Positions 9,542 to 17,776 of a stretch of 64,000 bases of DNA are shown here, piece by piece. The DNA is from Fertoeibacter niger (GTDB lineage Bacteria; Pseudomonadota; Alphaproteobacteria; Rhodobacterales; Rhodobacteraceae): contig NZ_WHUT02000011.1 of assembly GCF_009380135.2 (NCBI RefSeq), forward strand, positions 62,001 through 126,000, in the 5' to 3' direction. The position numbers and the translations under genes are program-made. How positions within the stretch are numbered: the first letter of the stretch is position 1; every line of letters starts with the position of its first letter. The notes under the pieces were generated by a model. It was not told the DNA's origin. It ran no database searches and saw nothing but the letters and a program-made list of their open reading frames with translations.

Positions 9542-10105
9542 TCACATGGCCGGGGGCGGCCGCAATAGCCGCACGGGGCCGCCTTCGGTCAGCACAGCGT
9601 CAAGCCGCTGGTCGGTCGCGTCAATCGGCACTTCGGCCACCTCTTGCGCGGCAAAGGCAAAGCCCACCGCCACCACATCATGCCGGGCGCGCAGCCCTTG
9701 CAACGTGCGGTCATAGAACCCGCCGCCGTAGCCCAGCCGGAACCCCCGCGCATCAAAGGCCAGCAGCGGCACGATCAGCACCGCAGGCTCCAGCCAGGCA
9801 CCCTCGGCCGGGATCAGCGCGCCGAACTCGCCTGGCACCAGCGCACAGCCCGGCGTCCATTCCCGAAACCGCAGCGGCTGGGCCGCGCCCATGATCACCG
9901 GCACGCAGACCGGTCCGTCATGCGCGGCCATCGCGGGCAGCGGATCAATCTCGGTCCGCATCGGCATGTAGCCCGCCAGCACCTTGCCCGCATGGGGGCT
10001 GAGGGCATCGGCCAGCAATTCCGCCGCTTGCCCCTGCCCCGCCGCAAAAGCCGCCTTGCGGGTGGCAAAGGCGGTCTTGCGGGCGGCGGCCTTCACCTCG
10101 GCCAT
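9542..10105 (-). CDS. 5-formyltetrahydrofolate cyclo-ligase
   Basis: Converts 5-formyl-THF to 5,10-methenyl-THF using ATP; 187 residues, the usual size. Diagnostic stretches are an N-terminal basic helix (AARKTAFATRKAAF), the substrate motif MPMRTEIDPLPA, and the ATP/folate signature LGYGGGFYDRTLQGLR near residue 130. The frame stays open upstream but the upstream part lies antisense-like over mgtE, so ATG at 10105 is chosen. It sits only 2 nt after the mgtE stop (10108), so the two genes are probably one transcript with mgtE first. Close coupling of this folate-repair enzyme to a magnesium channel may just be operon packing, although the enzyme is Mg-ATP dependent. Confidence 0.92.
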   Translation of the reverse strand: MAEVKAAARKTAFATRKAAFAAGQGQAAELLADALSPHAGKVLAGYMPMRTEIDPLPAMAAHDGPVCVPVIMGAAQPLRFREWTPGCALVPGEFGALIPAEGAWLEPAVLIVPLLAFDARGFRLGYGGGFYDRTLQGLRARHDVVAVGFAFAAQEVAEVPIDATDQRLDAVLTEGGPVRLLRPPPAM

Positions 10106-10107
10106 GG

Positions 10108-11493
10108 TCACAGCAGCACCAGCGTGGCAAGGCCCAGAAAGGCGAAAAACCCGATTACATCGGTCAGCGTGGTCACGAATGTGCCCGAGGCCAGCGCCGG
10201 ATCGAAGCGCAGTTTGTTCAGCAACAGCGGCACCAGAATGCCCCCCAGCGCCGCGACCAGCAGGTTGATGACCAGCGCCGATGCCAGCACCAAACCAAGG
10301 CCCGCCGATCCATAGCCCAGCCAGCCGATCAGCCCCATGATCACCGCAAAGGCCGCGCCGTTGATCAGCCCCACCGCCGCCTCGCGCCGCACCACCCGGG
10401 GCGCGTTGGCCGATGTCAGATCCTTGGTTGCCAGCGCGCGCACCGCCACGGTCAGGCTTTGCGTGCCCGCATTGCCGCCCATCGAGGCGACAATCGGCAT
10501 CAGCGCGGCAAGCGCCACGATCACCGAAATCGTCGCCTCGAACTGCGCGATGACCAGCGCGGCCATGTTGGCCGTCAGCAGGTTGACGAACAGCCATGGA
10601 AACCGCTGCTTCACGGTTTCCAGAATGCCGTCGGAAATGGCGCTTTCATCACCCACGCCGGCCAGTCGCAGAATGTCTTCCTCATGCTCCTCGTCCAGCA
10701 CGTTCATCGCGTCGTCGATGGTGATGACGCCCACCAGCCTGTCGGTCGCATCGACCACCGGGCAGGAAATCAGGTGATACTGGTTGAAGATATAGGCCAC
10801 ATCAGCCTCGGGATCCGTCGCCTTGATGGTGCGGAAACTGTCTTCGGCGATGTCGCGCAGCGCCGTAGCACGCGGCGATGACAGCATGCGCCCCAGCGTC
10901 ACATAGCCCTGCGGTTTCATCCGGGGGTCAACCAGAATCACATGGTAGAACTGGTCGGGCAGATGTTCGGCCTTGCGCAGGAAATCTATCGCCTCGCCCA
11001 CCGTCCAGTGCAGGGGGGCCACCACCACCTCGCGCTGCATAAGTCGGCCTGCGGAATATTCCGGATAGGCCATCGCCTGTTCGACCGCCACCCGGTCGGC
11101 GCTTTCCAGCGCGCCCAGGATGATGGCCTGCTGCGGTTCGTCCAGATCCTCCAGAATGTCCACCACATCGTCGGTGTCCAGTTCGCGCACCGCGTCGGTC
11201 AGCACATGGCGCGGCAGGAATTCGATCACCTCCTCGCGGATGGCATCGCTGATTTCCGACAGGATTTCGCCGTCGATCTCGCCCGACCACAGGCCCAGCA
11301 GGTCACGCCGCTCGGCCGGGCCGATCTGCTCCAGCAGGTCGGCGATGTCGGCGGCATGCAGCGGCTCCAGAAAGCCGGACAAGGCGGCGGTATCGCGCGA
11401 CTCCACCGCATCAAGGATGGCATCGACCAGAGCTGCCGTCAGGCCCTGAAAATCACCGTCGCGGCCCTGCGGCCCTGCCTCGTTTTCCGCCAT
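10108..11493 (-). CDS. mgtE: Magnesium channel/transporter MgtE
   Basis: Homodimeric Mg2+-gated Mg2+ channel of the inner membrane, 461 residues. The MgtE N superhelical domain spans about residues 30-130 (LHAADIADLLEQI, LPRHVLTDAVRELDTDDVVDI). Two CBS domains follow at about 135-255 (YSAGRLMQREVVVAPLHWTV; YHLISCPVVDATDRLVGVIT). The C-terminal half has five membrane segments with the pore signature PIVASMGGNAGTQSLTVAVRAL. Transcribed with the folate cyclo-ligase downstream. The 126-bp gap shared with the divergent guanine deaminase gene should hold both promoters, and it is too short for a recognisable M-box-type magnesium riboswitch. Confidence 0.95.
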   Translation of the reverse strand: MAENEAGPQGRDGDFQGLTAALVDAILDAVESRDTAALSGFLEPLHAADIADLLEQIGPAERRDLLGLWSGEIDGEILSEISDAIREEVIEFLPRHVLTDAVRELDTDDVVDILEDLDEPQQAIILGALESADRVAVEQAMAYPEYSAGRLMQREVVVAPLHWTVGEAIDFLRKAEHLPDQFYHVILVDPRMKPQGYVTLGRMLSSPRATALRDIAEDSFRTIKATDPEADVAYIFNQYHLISCPVVDATDRLVGVITIDDAMNVLDEEHEEDILRLAGVGDESAISDGILETVKQRFPWLFVNLLTANMAALVIAQFEATISVIVALAALMPIVASMGGNAGTQSLTVAVRALATKDLTSANAPRVVRREAAVGLINGAAFAVIMGLIGWLGYGSAGLGLVLASALVINLLVAALGGILVPLLLNKLRFDPALASGTFVTTLTDVIGFFAFLGLATLVLL

Positions 11494-11619
11494 GCCGCCT
11501 CCGTTTTCATTAGGTGGACCTTACCGGAAGGTGTTTCAAAGAAACAGGGCCAAGCGGCAAATTTACCCAAGGGGCAAAAGGCCCTAGGCTGGCGAGCGGA
11601 AATGGGAATAGGGGGCGTC

Positions 11620-12915
11620 ATGGCCGATCTGGTGCTGGGGCAGGTGATTTCCTTCACCGCCGATCCGTTTGAGGTTGAGGGTGCGGCACGGGTGGAAAGC
11701 CACGGCGGCGTGCTGATCGACGCCGGGCGCATCGTGGCGGTGGGCGATGGCGCGGCCCTGCGCGCGGCCAACCCACAGGCGCGGGTAACGGATTACGACC
11801 GGGCGCTGATCTCGGCCGGGTTTGTCGATGCCCATGTGCATTACCCGCAGACGGCAATCATCGCATCCTGGGGCAAGCGGCTGATCGACTGGCTGAACAG
11901 CTATACCTTCCCCGAAGAGATGCGGTTTGCCGATCCGACCTATGCCGCCGAGGTGGCGGGGCGCTATTTCGACCTGACGCTGGCCAATGGCACCACCACG
12001 GTATGCTCTTACGCCACGATCCACCCCGAAAGCGTGGATGCGTTCTTTGACGCAGCACAGGCACGCGGGCTGCGCGCCTATGCAGGCAAGACCTGCATGG
12101 ACCGCAACGCACCCGACGGGCTGCGCGACACGGTGCAATCGGCCTATGACGACAGCAAGCGCCTGCTGCAAAAGTGGCATGGGGTGGACCGGCTGAATTA
12201 TGTGATCACGCCGCGATTTTCGCCGACTTCCACGCCCGAACAACTGGCGGCGATGGGGGCCTTGTGGCGCGAACATCCAGATTGCCTGATGCAGACACAT
12301 CTTTCGGAACAACTGGATGAGATCGAGTGGGTGAAGGGCCTGTTCCCGCAGTCGCGCGATTATCTGGACACCTATGAATCGCAAGGCCTGCTGCGCGAGG
12401 GCGCGGTCTACGGCCATGCCATCCACCTGACAGAACGTGAGCGTGACCGGCTGACCGAGGCGGGGGCCAGTCTGGTGCATTGCCCCACGTCAAACACCTT
12501 CATCGGGTCGGGCCTGTTCGATCTGGCGGGGCTGAAGGCGCGGGGCCTGCGCATCGGGCTGGCAACCGATACCGGCGGCGGGTCGTCGTTTTCGATGCTG
12601 CGCACCATGGCGGCGGCCTATGAGATCGGCCAGCTGCGCGGCACCCCGCTGCACCCGTCGCAATTGTGGTGGCTGGCCACCGTGGGCTCGGCGCAGGCGC
12701 TGCATGCCGAACGCCACATCGGCAACATCGCCCCGGGGATGGAGGCCGATCTGGTGGTGATCGACCTCGCATCCACCCCCGCCATCACGCAGGCCACGCA
12801 GCGGGCCGGGGATTTGTGGCAGGCGCTGTTCCCCACGATCATGATGGGCGATGACCGGGCGATACGAGCGGTATGGGTGGGCGGCCGGCCTGTCACCGGC
12901 AACGCGGCGTCCTGA
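11620..12915 (+). CDS. guaD: Guanine deaminase
   Basis: Amidohydrolase-superfamily enzyme turning guanine into xanthine and ammonia; 431 residues. Zinc ligands are visible in order: FVDAHVHYPQ (H72, H74), MQTHLSE, YGHAIHL and the terminal Asp in ATDTGGGSSFS. The signature THLSEQLDEIEW and CPTSNTFIGSGLFD is characteristic of GuaD. Start at 11620 (MADLVLGQV) is chosen because AGGGGG lies immediately upstream; an in-frame ATG at 11602 is an alternative adding six residues. Divergent from mgtE. With the 8-oxoguanine deaminase at 13470-14816 it suggests purine-base catabolism or salvage in this neighbourhood, although no xanthine dehydrogenase genes are in the window. Confidence 0.93.
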   Translation: MADLVLGQVISFTADPFEVEGAARVESHGGVLIDAGRIVAVGDGAALRAANPQARVTDYDRALISAGFVDAHVHYPQTAIIASWGKRLIDWLNSYTFPEEMRFADPTYAAEVAGRYFDLTLANGTTTVCSYATIHPESVDAFFDAAQARGLRAYAGKTCMDRNAPDGLRDTVQSAYDDSKRLLQKWHGVDRLNYVITPRFSPTSTPEQLAAMGALWREHPDCLMQTHLSEQLDEIEWVKGLFPQSRDYLDTYESQGLLREGAVYGHAIHLTERERDRLTEAGASLVHCPTSNTFIGSGLFDLAGLKARGLRIGLATDTGGGSSFSMLRTMAAAYEIGQLRGTPLHPSQLWWLATVGSAQALHAERHIGNIAPGMEADLVVIDLASTPAITQATQRAGDLWQALFPTIMMGDDRAIRAVWVGGRPVTGNAAS

Positions 12916-13032
12916 GCAAGCCGGGCCGTCGCTAACCCCGTCCGGTGCGCGCAGGGCGGGTGAATGGCCGCAGACAATACTGTTGCGCCGGCACCCGGTG
13001 GATGCCAGCCTGCGCTGACAACCCTGCGGTGG

Positions 13033-13359
13033 TCACTCCTCGGTCGTCATTTCCCAGCCGTCGGGGAAGAATTCGGCATCCAGCACCGCTTCGGTGGCGA
13101 TCTTTTCCTGTTCCCAGATGCTGTCCGGCGTCACGGGAATCGGGCCGATGCTGGCCACGATCAGGCCTTCCTCTTCATCCCGTTCGGTCTTGAAGCCCTT
13201 GGCTTTCAACGCCTTTTCTACAGCGGCCCAGTCGGGGTCGATGTTTTCGGCGTAGAACTGGTAATAGACCACCGCCGATTTCGGCAGGCTTACCTCACCT
13301 GCCATTTCCGCGAAGGTCTCGAATGTCTCGGCGCGTTGCGCTTTCCAGTCATGTGACAT
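13033..13359 (-). CDS. RraB-family ribonuclease E inhibitor
   Basis: Small acidic protein, 108 residues, of the RraB (regulator of ribonuclease activity B) family, which in enterobacteria binds RNase E and reshapes its RNA targets. Family-like features: SAVVYYQFYAENIDPDW, a central acidic segment FKTERDEEEGLIVA, and the P-x-T-P-D-S-IWEQE helix before the C-terminal FFPDGWEMT. It stands alone between two purine deaminase genes. The 117 bp to guaD hold no gene. An RNase E/G gene is also encoded in this window at 49349-50401, but that short form lacks the C-terminal scaffold that RraB-type proteins contact in Escherichia coli, so a physical link between the two is only a guess. Confidence 0.8.
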   Translation of the reverse strand: MSHDWKAQRAETFETFAEMAGEVSLPKSAVVYYQFYAENIDPDWAAVEKALKAKGFKTERDEEEGLIVASIGPIPVTPDSIWEQEKIATEAVLDAEFFPDGWEMTTEE

Positions 13360-13469
13360 GATGCCCCCTGTGTTCCATCAAAGCCGCAGCGGGTCGTGCG
13401 CCACGCCCCCCTTCTGTTGCCCGAAACCCGGGGCACGGCGCAAGGGCCAAAGCGCCCAGGGGCGACACC

Positions 13470-14816
13470 TCAGCCCATCAGCGCCCGCGCCAGCAGGTTC
13501 TGCCGTTCGACCACGGCGGGCAGGTCTATCGTCACCATCTGCCCACCCTCGACCACCATGCGGCCTTCGACGATCAGGTCGCGCACCCGGGTCGGCCCCG
13601 CCAGCAGCAGCGCCGCCGGATCCCATGACCCCGCCGATTCCACGCCCGACACATCCCAGATCGCGATATCGGCCCGCATGCCAACCGCCAGCGCCCCGCA
13701 ATCATCGCGCCCCAACACTTGCGCGCCGCCCAGCGTGGCAATCTCCAGCGCCTCGCGCGCGCTCATCGCATCGGCCCCCCGGCTGACGCGCTGCAACAGC
13801 ATCGCCTGCCGCGCCTCGGCCACCAGATTGCCCGCGTCATTGCTGGCCGATCCGTCCACCCCCAGCCCCACCTTCACGCCCGCATCGCGCATGGCCCGCA
13901 CCGGTGCGATGCCCGACCCCAGCCGGCAGTTGGAACAGGGGCAATGCGCCACCCCGGTGCCGGAACGCGCGAACAGGCTCATCTCGCCCGCATCCAGCTT
14001 CACGCAATGCGCGTGCCAGACATCGGGGCCGGTCCAGCCCAGATCCTCGGCATATTGCCCTGGGCGGCAGCCGAATTTTTCCATGGAATAGGCGATATCC
14101 TCGTCATTTTCGGCCAGATGGGTGTGCAGCATCACGCGCTTGTCACGCGCCAGCAAGGCCGCCTCGCGCATCAGATCACGGCTGACGGAAAACGGCGAAC
14201 AGGGGGCCAGCCCGACACGGCACATCGCCCCGGAGTTCGGGTTGTGAAAGGAATCCACCACACGGATGCAATCCTCAAGGATGGAATGTTCGGATTCGAC
14301 AAGGCTGTCGGGCGGCAACCCGCCTGCACTTTCACCGATGCTCATCGCGCCGCGCGTAGGGTGAAACCGCAGGCCCACCTCTTGCGCCGCTGCGATCGTG
14401 TCATCCAGCCGCGCACCGTTGGGGTATAGATACAGATGGTCCGAGGTCAGCGTGCAGCCCGACAGCGCCAGTTCCGCAAGCCCAACCTGCGCCGAGGTGA
14501 ACACTTCCTCCGGGCCAAAGCGCGCCCAGATCGGATACAGCGTTTTCAGCCAGCCGAAGAGCAGCGCATCCTGCCCACCCGGCACAGCCCGCGTCAGGGT
14601 CTGGTAAAGATGGTGATGTGTGTTGACCAGACCGGGGGTGACGACGCAGCCCCGCGCCTCGATCACCCGCGCGGGACCGCGCCCGGCGGGCTCCAGCCCC
14701 TGCCCCACCGCCACGATCACACCGTCGCGGATCAGCACATCGCCGCCCGCAATTTCGCGCCGCGTGGCATCCATCGTCACAAGGGCATCGGCCCCCCGGA
14801 TCAGAATTTCTGACAT
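13470..14816 (-). CDS. 8-oxoguanine deaminase (amidohydrolase)
   Basis: Predicted to deaminate 8-oxoguanine to urate, removing an oxidised base; 448 residues. Metal site: GLVNTHHHLYQTLTRA (H67-H69), LHTHLAENDEDI, HAHCVKLDAGE and the Asp in GLGVDGSASNDAGN. The motifs CPCSNCRLGSGIAP and the extended EVFTSAQVGLAELALSGCTLTSDHLYL are typical of the subgroup experimentally assigned as 8-oxoguanine deaminases, which databases often mislabel as hydroxydechloroatrazine hydrolases. Start at 14816 (MSEILIRGAD) is chosen over a 14-residue upstream extension with no sensible ribosome site. It is one of two purine deaminases here and is separated from guaD by the RraB gene. Confidence 0.88.
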   Translation of the reverse strand: MSEILIRGADALVTMDATRREIAGGDVLIRDGVIVAVGQGLEPAGRGPARVIEARGCVVTPGLVNTHHHLYQTLTRAVPGGQDALLFGWLKTLYPIWARFGPEEVFTSAQVGLAELALSGCTLTSDHLYLYPNGARLDDTIAAAQEVGLRFHPTRGAMSIGESAGGLPPDSLVESEHSILEDCIRVVDSFHNPNSGAMCRVGLAPCSPFSVSRDLMREAALLARDKRVMLHTHLAENDEDIAYSMEKFGCRPGQYAEDLGWTGPDVWHAHCVKLDAGEMSLFARSGTGVAHCPCSNCRLGSGIAPVRAMRDAGVKVGLGVDGSASNDAGNLVAEARQAMLLQRVSRGADAMSAREALEIATLGGAQVLGRDDCGALAVGMRADIAIWDVSGVESAGSWDPAALLLAGPTRVRDLIVEGRMVVEGGQMVTIDLPAVVERQNLLARALMG

Positions 14817-14978
14817 GACATTCCCGTCTTTCCGCCCCTTCGGTGAACGGGATCGCACGGCGACAGAAGGGGATGAAGGACTCGGCGCGCGGGAACAGGT
14901 CTAGCGGCAGAGCCGGGTTGCTGGCAAGTCCGGCTTTCGTGTTGGCACCAGCCCCGACAGGTCTGCATATCCGTCAAT

Positions 14979-15044
14979 GTCGGAGGCCTCCGGCGGGGAT
15001 ATTTTTGGACAGAAAATGCGTATGGGATTGATCCCGCCGGAGGC
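14979..15044 (-). repeat. Interspersed G-rich hairpin element, copy A
   Basis: On the minus strand this reads TTTTCTGTCCAAAAATATCC, followed by CCGCCGGAGGC, the same head found at four other gaps in the window. Here the arms are GCCTCCGGCGGGGAT (14986-15000) and ATCCCGCCGGAGGC (15031-15044), able to form a 14-bp stem around the AT-rich centre. It sits in the 313-bp gap between the 8-oxoguanine deaminase start and the histidinol phosphatase stop; the rest of the gap shows no gene. Confidence 0.65.
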
Positions 15045-15129
15045 TGGAAGCCCCGGCGAGCGCCACAGGTGCCAATCAGGCAGGGGCCGCGCGGCGCAGG
15101 TTACAGCACCGGCAAAAAGCCGCTTGCTG

Positions 15130-15921
15130 TCAGGCGTTCAGCAGGGCCAGCGCCTGGGCATGCACCTGCGCATTTGCAGCGGCGATCACCTGGCCACCCT
15201 CGGGGCAGGGATTGCCTTGCCAGTCGGTCACGATGCCGCCCGCCGCCGTGATCACCGCAATGGGTGCCTGAATGTCATAGGCCTGAAGGCCCGCCTCGAT
15301 CACCAGATCCACCTGCCCCGCCGCGACCAGGGCATAGCCGTAGCAATCCATGCCATAGCGCACCAGCCGCGCCGCGCCGGCCACGCGGCGGAAGGCGGCG
15401 CCTTCGGCGGCTGTGCCGACTTCGGGAAAGGTGCTGAGAAGGATCGCCTCGGCCAGGGGCCGGGGCGGGCGGCAGCGCAACGCGCCCGATCCATGCGGAC
15501 CAGATATCGCCGCCCTGCCAAAGCCGCCTGCAAAGCGTTCACCGATATAGGGCTGGTCGATCAGGCCATAGACCGGCCCAGTCGCATCGCGGACCGAGAT
15601 CAGCACACCCCAGGTGGGTGTGCCCGCCAGATAACCCCTTGTGCCGTCGATCGGATCAAGCACCCAGGTCAGGCCCGATGTGCCCGCCTGCGCGCCATAT
15701 TCCTCGCCCAGAATGCCATCCTGCGGGCGGCGGCTGGCCAGAATGGCGCGCATCCGTTCCTCGGCCAACCGGTCGGCCACCGTCACCGGGTCGAACCGGT
15801 CGGCCTCCTTGTTGTCCGCGGTCAGCCCCGGGCTGCGGAAATGCAGCAGCGTCGCCACCCGTGCCGCATCGGCCAGTTCCGCCGCCGTGGCGATGATGTC
15901 GTCGGCCTCTTGCGCGTTCAT
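15130..15921 (-). CDS. hisN: Histidinol-phosphatase, inositol-monophosphatase fold
   Basis: Magnesium-dependent phosphatase, 263 residues, predicted to carry out the histidinol-phosphate to histidinol step of histidine synthesis. IMPase motifs in order: the metal-binding Glu in ILGEEYGAQ (about residue 73), WVLDPIDGTRGYLAGTPTWG (metal Asp pair) and the C-terminal metal Asp in LQAYDIQAPIAVITAAGG. The RGYLAG variant after DGT and the short length are typical of the HisN group of actinobacteria and alphaproteobacteria rather than of general SuhB, but another sugar- or nucleotide-phosphatase role cannot be excluded. It is followed 90 bp upstream on the same strand by the XRE regulator; co-transcription is possible. 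Confidence 0.82.
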   Translation of the reverse strand: MNAQEADDIIATAAELADAARVATLLHFRSPGLTADNKEADRFDPVTVADRLAEERMRAILASRRPQDGILGEEYGAQAGTSGLTWVLDPIDGTRGYLAGTPTWGVLISVRDATGPVYGLIDQPYIGERFAGGFGRAAISGPHGSGALRCRPPRPLAEAILLSTFPEVGTAAEGAAFRRVAGAARLVRYGMDCYGYALVAAGQVDLVIEAGLQAYDIQAPIAVITAAGGIVTDWQGNPCPEGGQVIAAANAQVHAQALALLNA

Positions 15922-16010
15922 CTGACGTCTCCGCCTTGCCTGCCCGGAGCGTGTTGCCCCGTGTGCCCGCGTTATTCGCTGGACAATGGCAGGTCAAGCG
16001 GGGCGTTCGG

Positions 16011-16373
16011 CTAGGCCGCGTCGCTGAGCACCCGGGCCAGATCGAACAGGCGACGGCGCTGCGCCTCGGGGATCGCGTAATACGAGCGCACCAGTTCCAG
16101 CGCCTCTTTATCCGCCATCATGTCGCCTTCGACAGCACGCGGGGCCTCATCTGCACCTTCCAGACCTTCGAAGAAAAAGCTGATCGCCACACCCAGCGCC
16201 TCGGCCACATCCCACAGCCGCGAGGCGCTGACCCGGTTCATCCCGGTCTCATATTTCTGAATTTGCTGGAATTTGATGCCAACGCGATCAGCCAGCTGTT
16301 GTTGGGTCATGCCCACCATCCAGCGCCGATGGCGAATGCGTTTGCCCACATGGGCGTCTACGGGATGTTTCAT
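16011..16373 (-). CDS. XRE-family helix-turn-helix regulator
   Basis: DNA-binding protein of 120 residues. The HTH lies at about residues 10-60 (GKRIRHRRWMVGMTQQQLAD, GIKFQQIQKYETGMNRVS, ASRLWDVAEALGV), followed by FFFEGLEG and a helical tail that ends ALELVRSYYAIPEAQRRRLFD. This arrangement is common in alphaproteobacteria, where close relatives are often found in multiple copies. Start at 16373 (MKHPVDAHVG) is selected because GGAG lies 6 nt upstream; longer open starts at 16391 and 16451 lack such a site. It lies upstream of and in the same direction as hisN. Its target is unknown; the TTGC/GCAA-rich region at 16591-16650 is a candidate. Confidence 0.88.
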   Translation of the reverse strand: MKHPVDAHVGKRIRHRRWMVGMTQQQLADRVGIKFQQIQKYETGMNRVSASRLWDVAEALGVAISFFFEGLEGADEAPRAVEGDMMADKEALELVRSYYAIPEAQRRRLFDLARVLSDAA

Positions 16374-16590
16374 TCCAGTCTCCGGTTTCATTTTGCGTTC
16401 CCCTGCCTTTCTATAAGCAAGTTTCGTGCCAAACCGTGCCAGTGGCCGCATATGTCAGGAATATCGCCTTCGGACCCGGCGACCTGTCTTTTTAGATATG
16501 TCCAATTATACAAGTGGAGAAGAGTTTGGGGCGAGTCGGTGTCATTCGCGTGTCAGGCGCGCAGAATTTCGTGAACTCTCCTTTAGCGAG

Positions 16591-16650
16591 TTTCGCAATA
16601 TGCATTGCAATTTGCGTGCAATCTGAGGGCGATCTTTGCATTTCGCAAAT
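16591..16650. promoter_or_regulatory. Cluster of TTGC/GCAA inverted repeats in an AT-rich promoter region
   Basis: The 440-bp gap 16374-16813 between the XRE gene and the quinone oxidoreductase contains no convincing gene and is much richer in A+T than its surroundings. Inside it are TTTCGCAA (16591-16598), TTGCAATTTGCGTGCAA (16605-16621, arms TTGCA and TGCAA) and TTTGCATTTCGCAAA (16635-16649, arms TTTGC and GCAAA, 5-nt spacer). This looks like a multi-site operator for a dimeric regulator. Which neighbour binds it is inference. Confidence 0.45.
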
Positions 16651-16813
16651 CACCCTGCGGGGTCTGTCCGGCAGCAAAGGCGAAACACGCAGCGGATGAT
16701 GATGTTTGATCCGCGCCCCGTGGTGAATTAAGTTTCTGAAACATGTGGGTGCGCGGCGGAACCACAGTTTTCCATGCGCCCGCTTGCTGCTGCCGCCCCT
16801 GCCGGAGAAACCG

Positions 16814-17776
16814 ATGCGCGCCTTCCGCCTTGCCGCCCCTGCCACCCCGCCGCAGATCGAAACCCTGCCCACCCCGGAACCGGGGCCGGGCGAGGTGCGG
16901 CTGCGCATTGCCGCCTGCGGGTTGAATTTCGCCGATCTGTTGATGATCGAGGGGAAGTATCAGGAGCGCCCGCCCCTGCCGATGACGCTGGGGCTGGAAC
17001 TGGCGGGCACGGTGACGGCGCTGGGGCCGGGTGTCATCAGCCCGGCCATCGGCACGCGGGTGGCGGTGTTTGCCGGGCAGGGCGGGCTGGCCGAGGAGGG
17101 CTGCTTTCCCGCCAGCCGTTGCCTGCCGCTGCCCGATGCCATGAGTTTCCCCGAGGCAGCCGGGTTTCAGATCGCCTATGGCACCAGCCATCTGGCGCTG
17201 GACCACCGCGCGCGGCTGCAACCCGGCGAAACCCTGCTGGTGCTGGGGGCGGCGGGCGGCGTGGGCCTGACGGCGGTGGAGATCGGCAAGCGGATGGGCG
17301 CGCGGGTAATCGCCTGCGCACGCGGGGCCGAAAGACTGGCCGTGGCCGCAGCCGCCGGGGCCGATGTGCTGATTGACAGCGGCACCACCGATCTGCGCGC
17401 GGAACTGAAGGCTCTGGGCGGGGTGGATGTGGTCTATGATCCGGTGGGGGGCGATGATTTCATGGCCGCCCTGCGCGCCACCCGCCCCGAGGGGCGGCTT
17501 TTGACCATCGGCTTTGCGGGCGGCAGCGTGCCGCAGATTCCGGCCAACCTGCTGCTGGTCAAGAACCTGACGGTGATCGGGCTTTATTGGGGGGGCTATG
17601 CCGGTTTCCGCCCCGAAGTGTTGACGGACAGCCTGGCCACCCTGCTGGGCTGGTATGCCGAGGGCAGGCTGAAACCCCATGTCAGCCATGTGATGCCACT
17701 GGTTCAGGTGGCCGATGCGCTGGCCCTGCTGCGCGACCGCAAGGCCACGGGCAAGGTCGTGGTCAGTATGATGTGA
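16814..17776 (+). CDS. Zinc-independent quinone oxidoreductase / NADPH:quinone reductase (MDR family)
   Basis: Medium-chain dehydrogenase/reductase of 320 residues. The N-terminal catalytic domain has CGLNFADLLMIEGKYQE and LGLELAGTVTALGPGV; the Rossmann domain has VLGAAGGVGLTAVEIGKRMG followed by VVYDPVGGDDF, all typical of the quinone-oxidoreductase/crotonase-type MDR group without structural zinc cysteines. Start at 16814 (MRAFRLAAPA) with GGAG 7 nt upstream; a longer frame from 16745 adds low-complexity sequence with no site. Its 3' end overlaps the convergent LysR gene by 14 bp. Substrate not determinable: NADPH-dependent quinone or enoyl reduction are both possible. Confidence 0.9.
   Translation: MRAFRLAAPATPPQIETLPTPEPGPGEVRLRIAACGLNFADLLMIEGKYQERPPLPMTLGLELAGTVTALGPGVISPAIGTRVAVFAGQGGLAEEGCFPASRCLPLPDAMSFPEAAGFQIAYGTSHLALDHRARLQPGETLLVLGAAGGVGLTAVEIGKRMGARVIACARGAERLAVAAAAGADVLIDSGTTDLRAELKALGGVDVVYDPVGGDDFMAALRATRPEGRLLTIGFAGGSVPQIPANLLLVKNLTVIGLYWGGYAGFRPEVLTDSLATLLGWYAEGRLKPHVSHVMPLVQVADALALLRDRKATGKVVVSMM

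Noticed and set aside
11494-11619. Magnesium riboswitch upstream of mgtE
   Set aside because: The shared divergent gap is only 126 bp and shows no M-box-like conserved helices.
16514-16699. 61-residue GTG-start frame in the AT-rich promoter region
   Set aside because: No ribosome site, and it runs across the repeated TTGC/GCAA motifs, which look regulatory.
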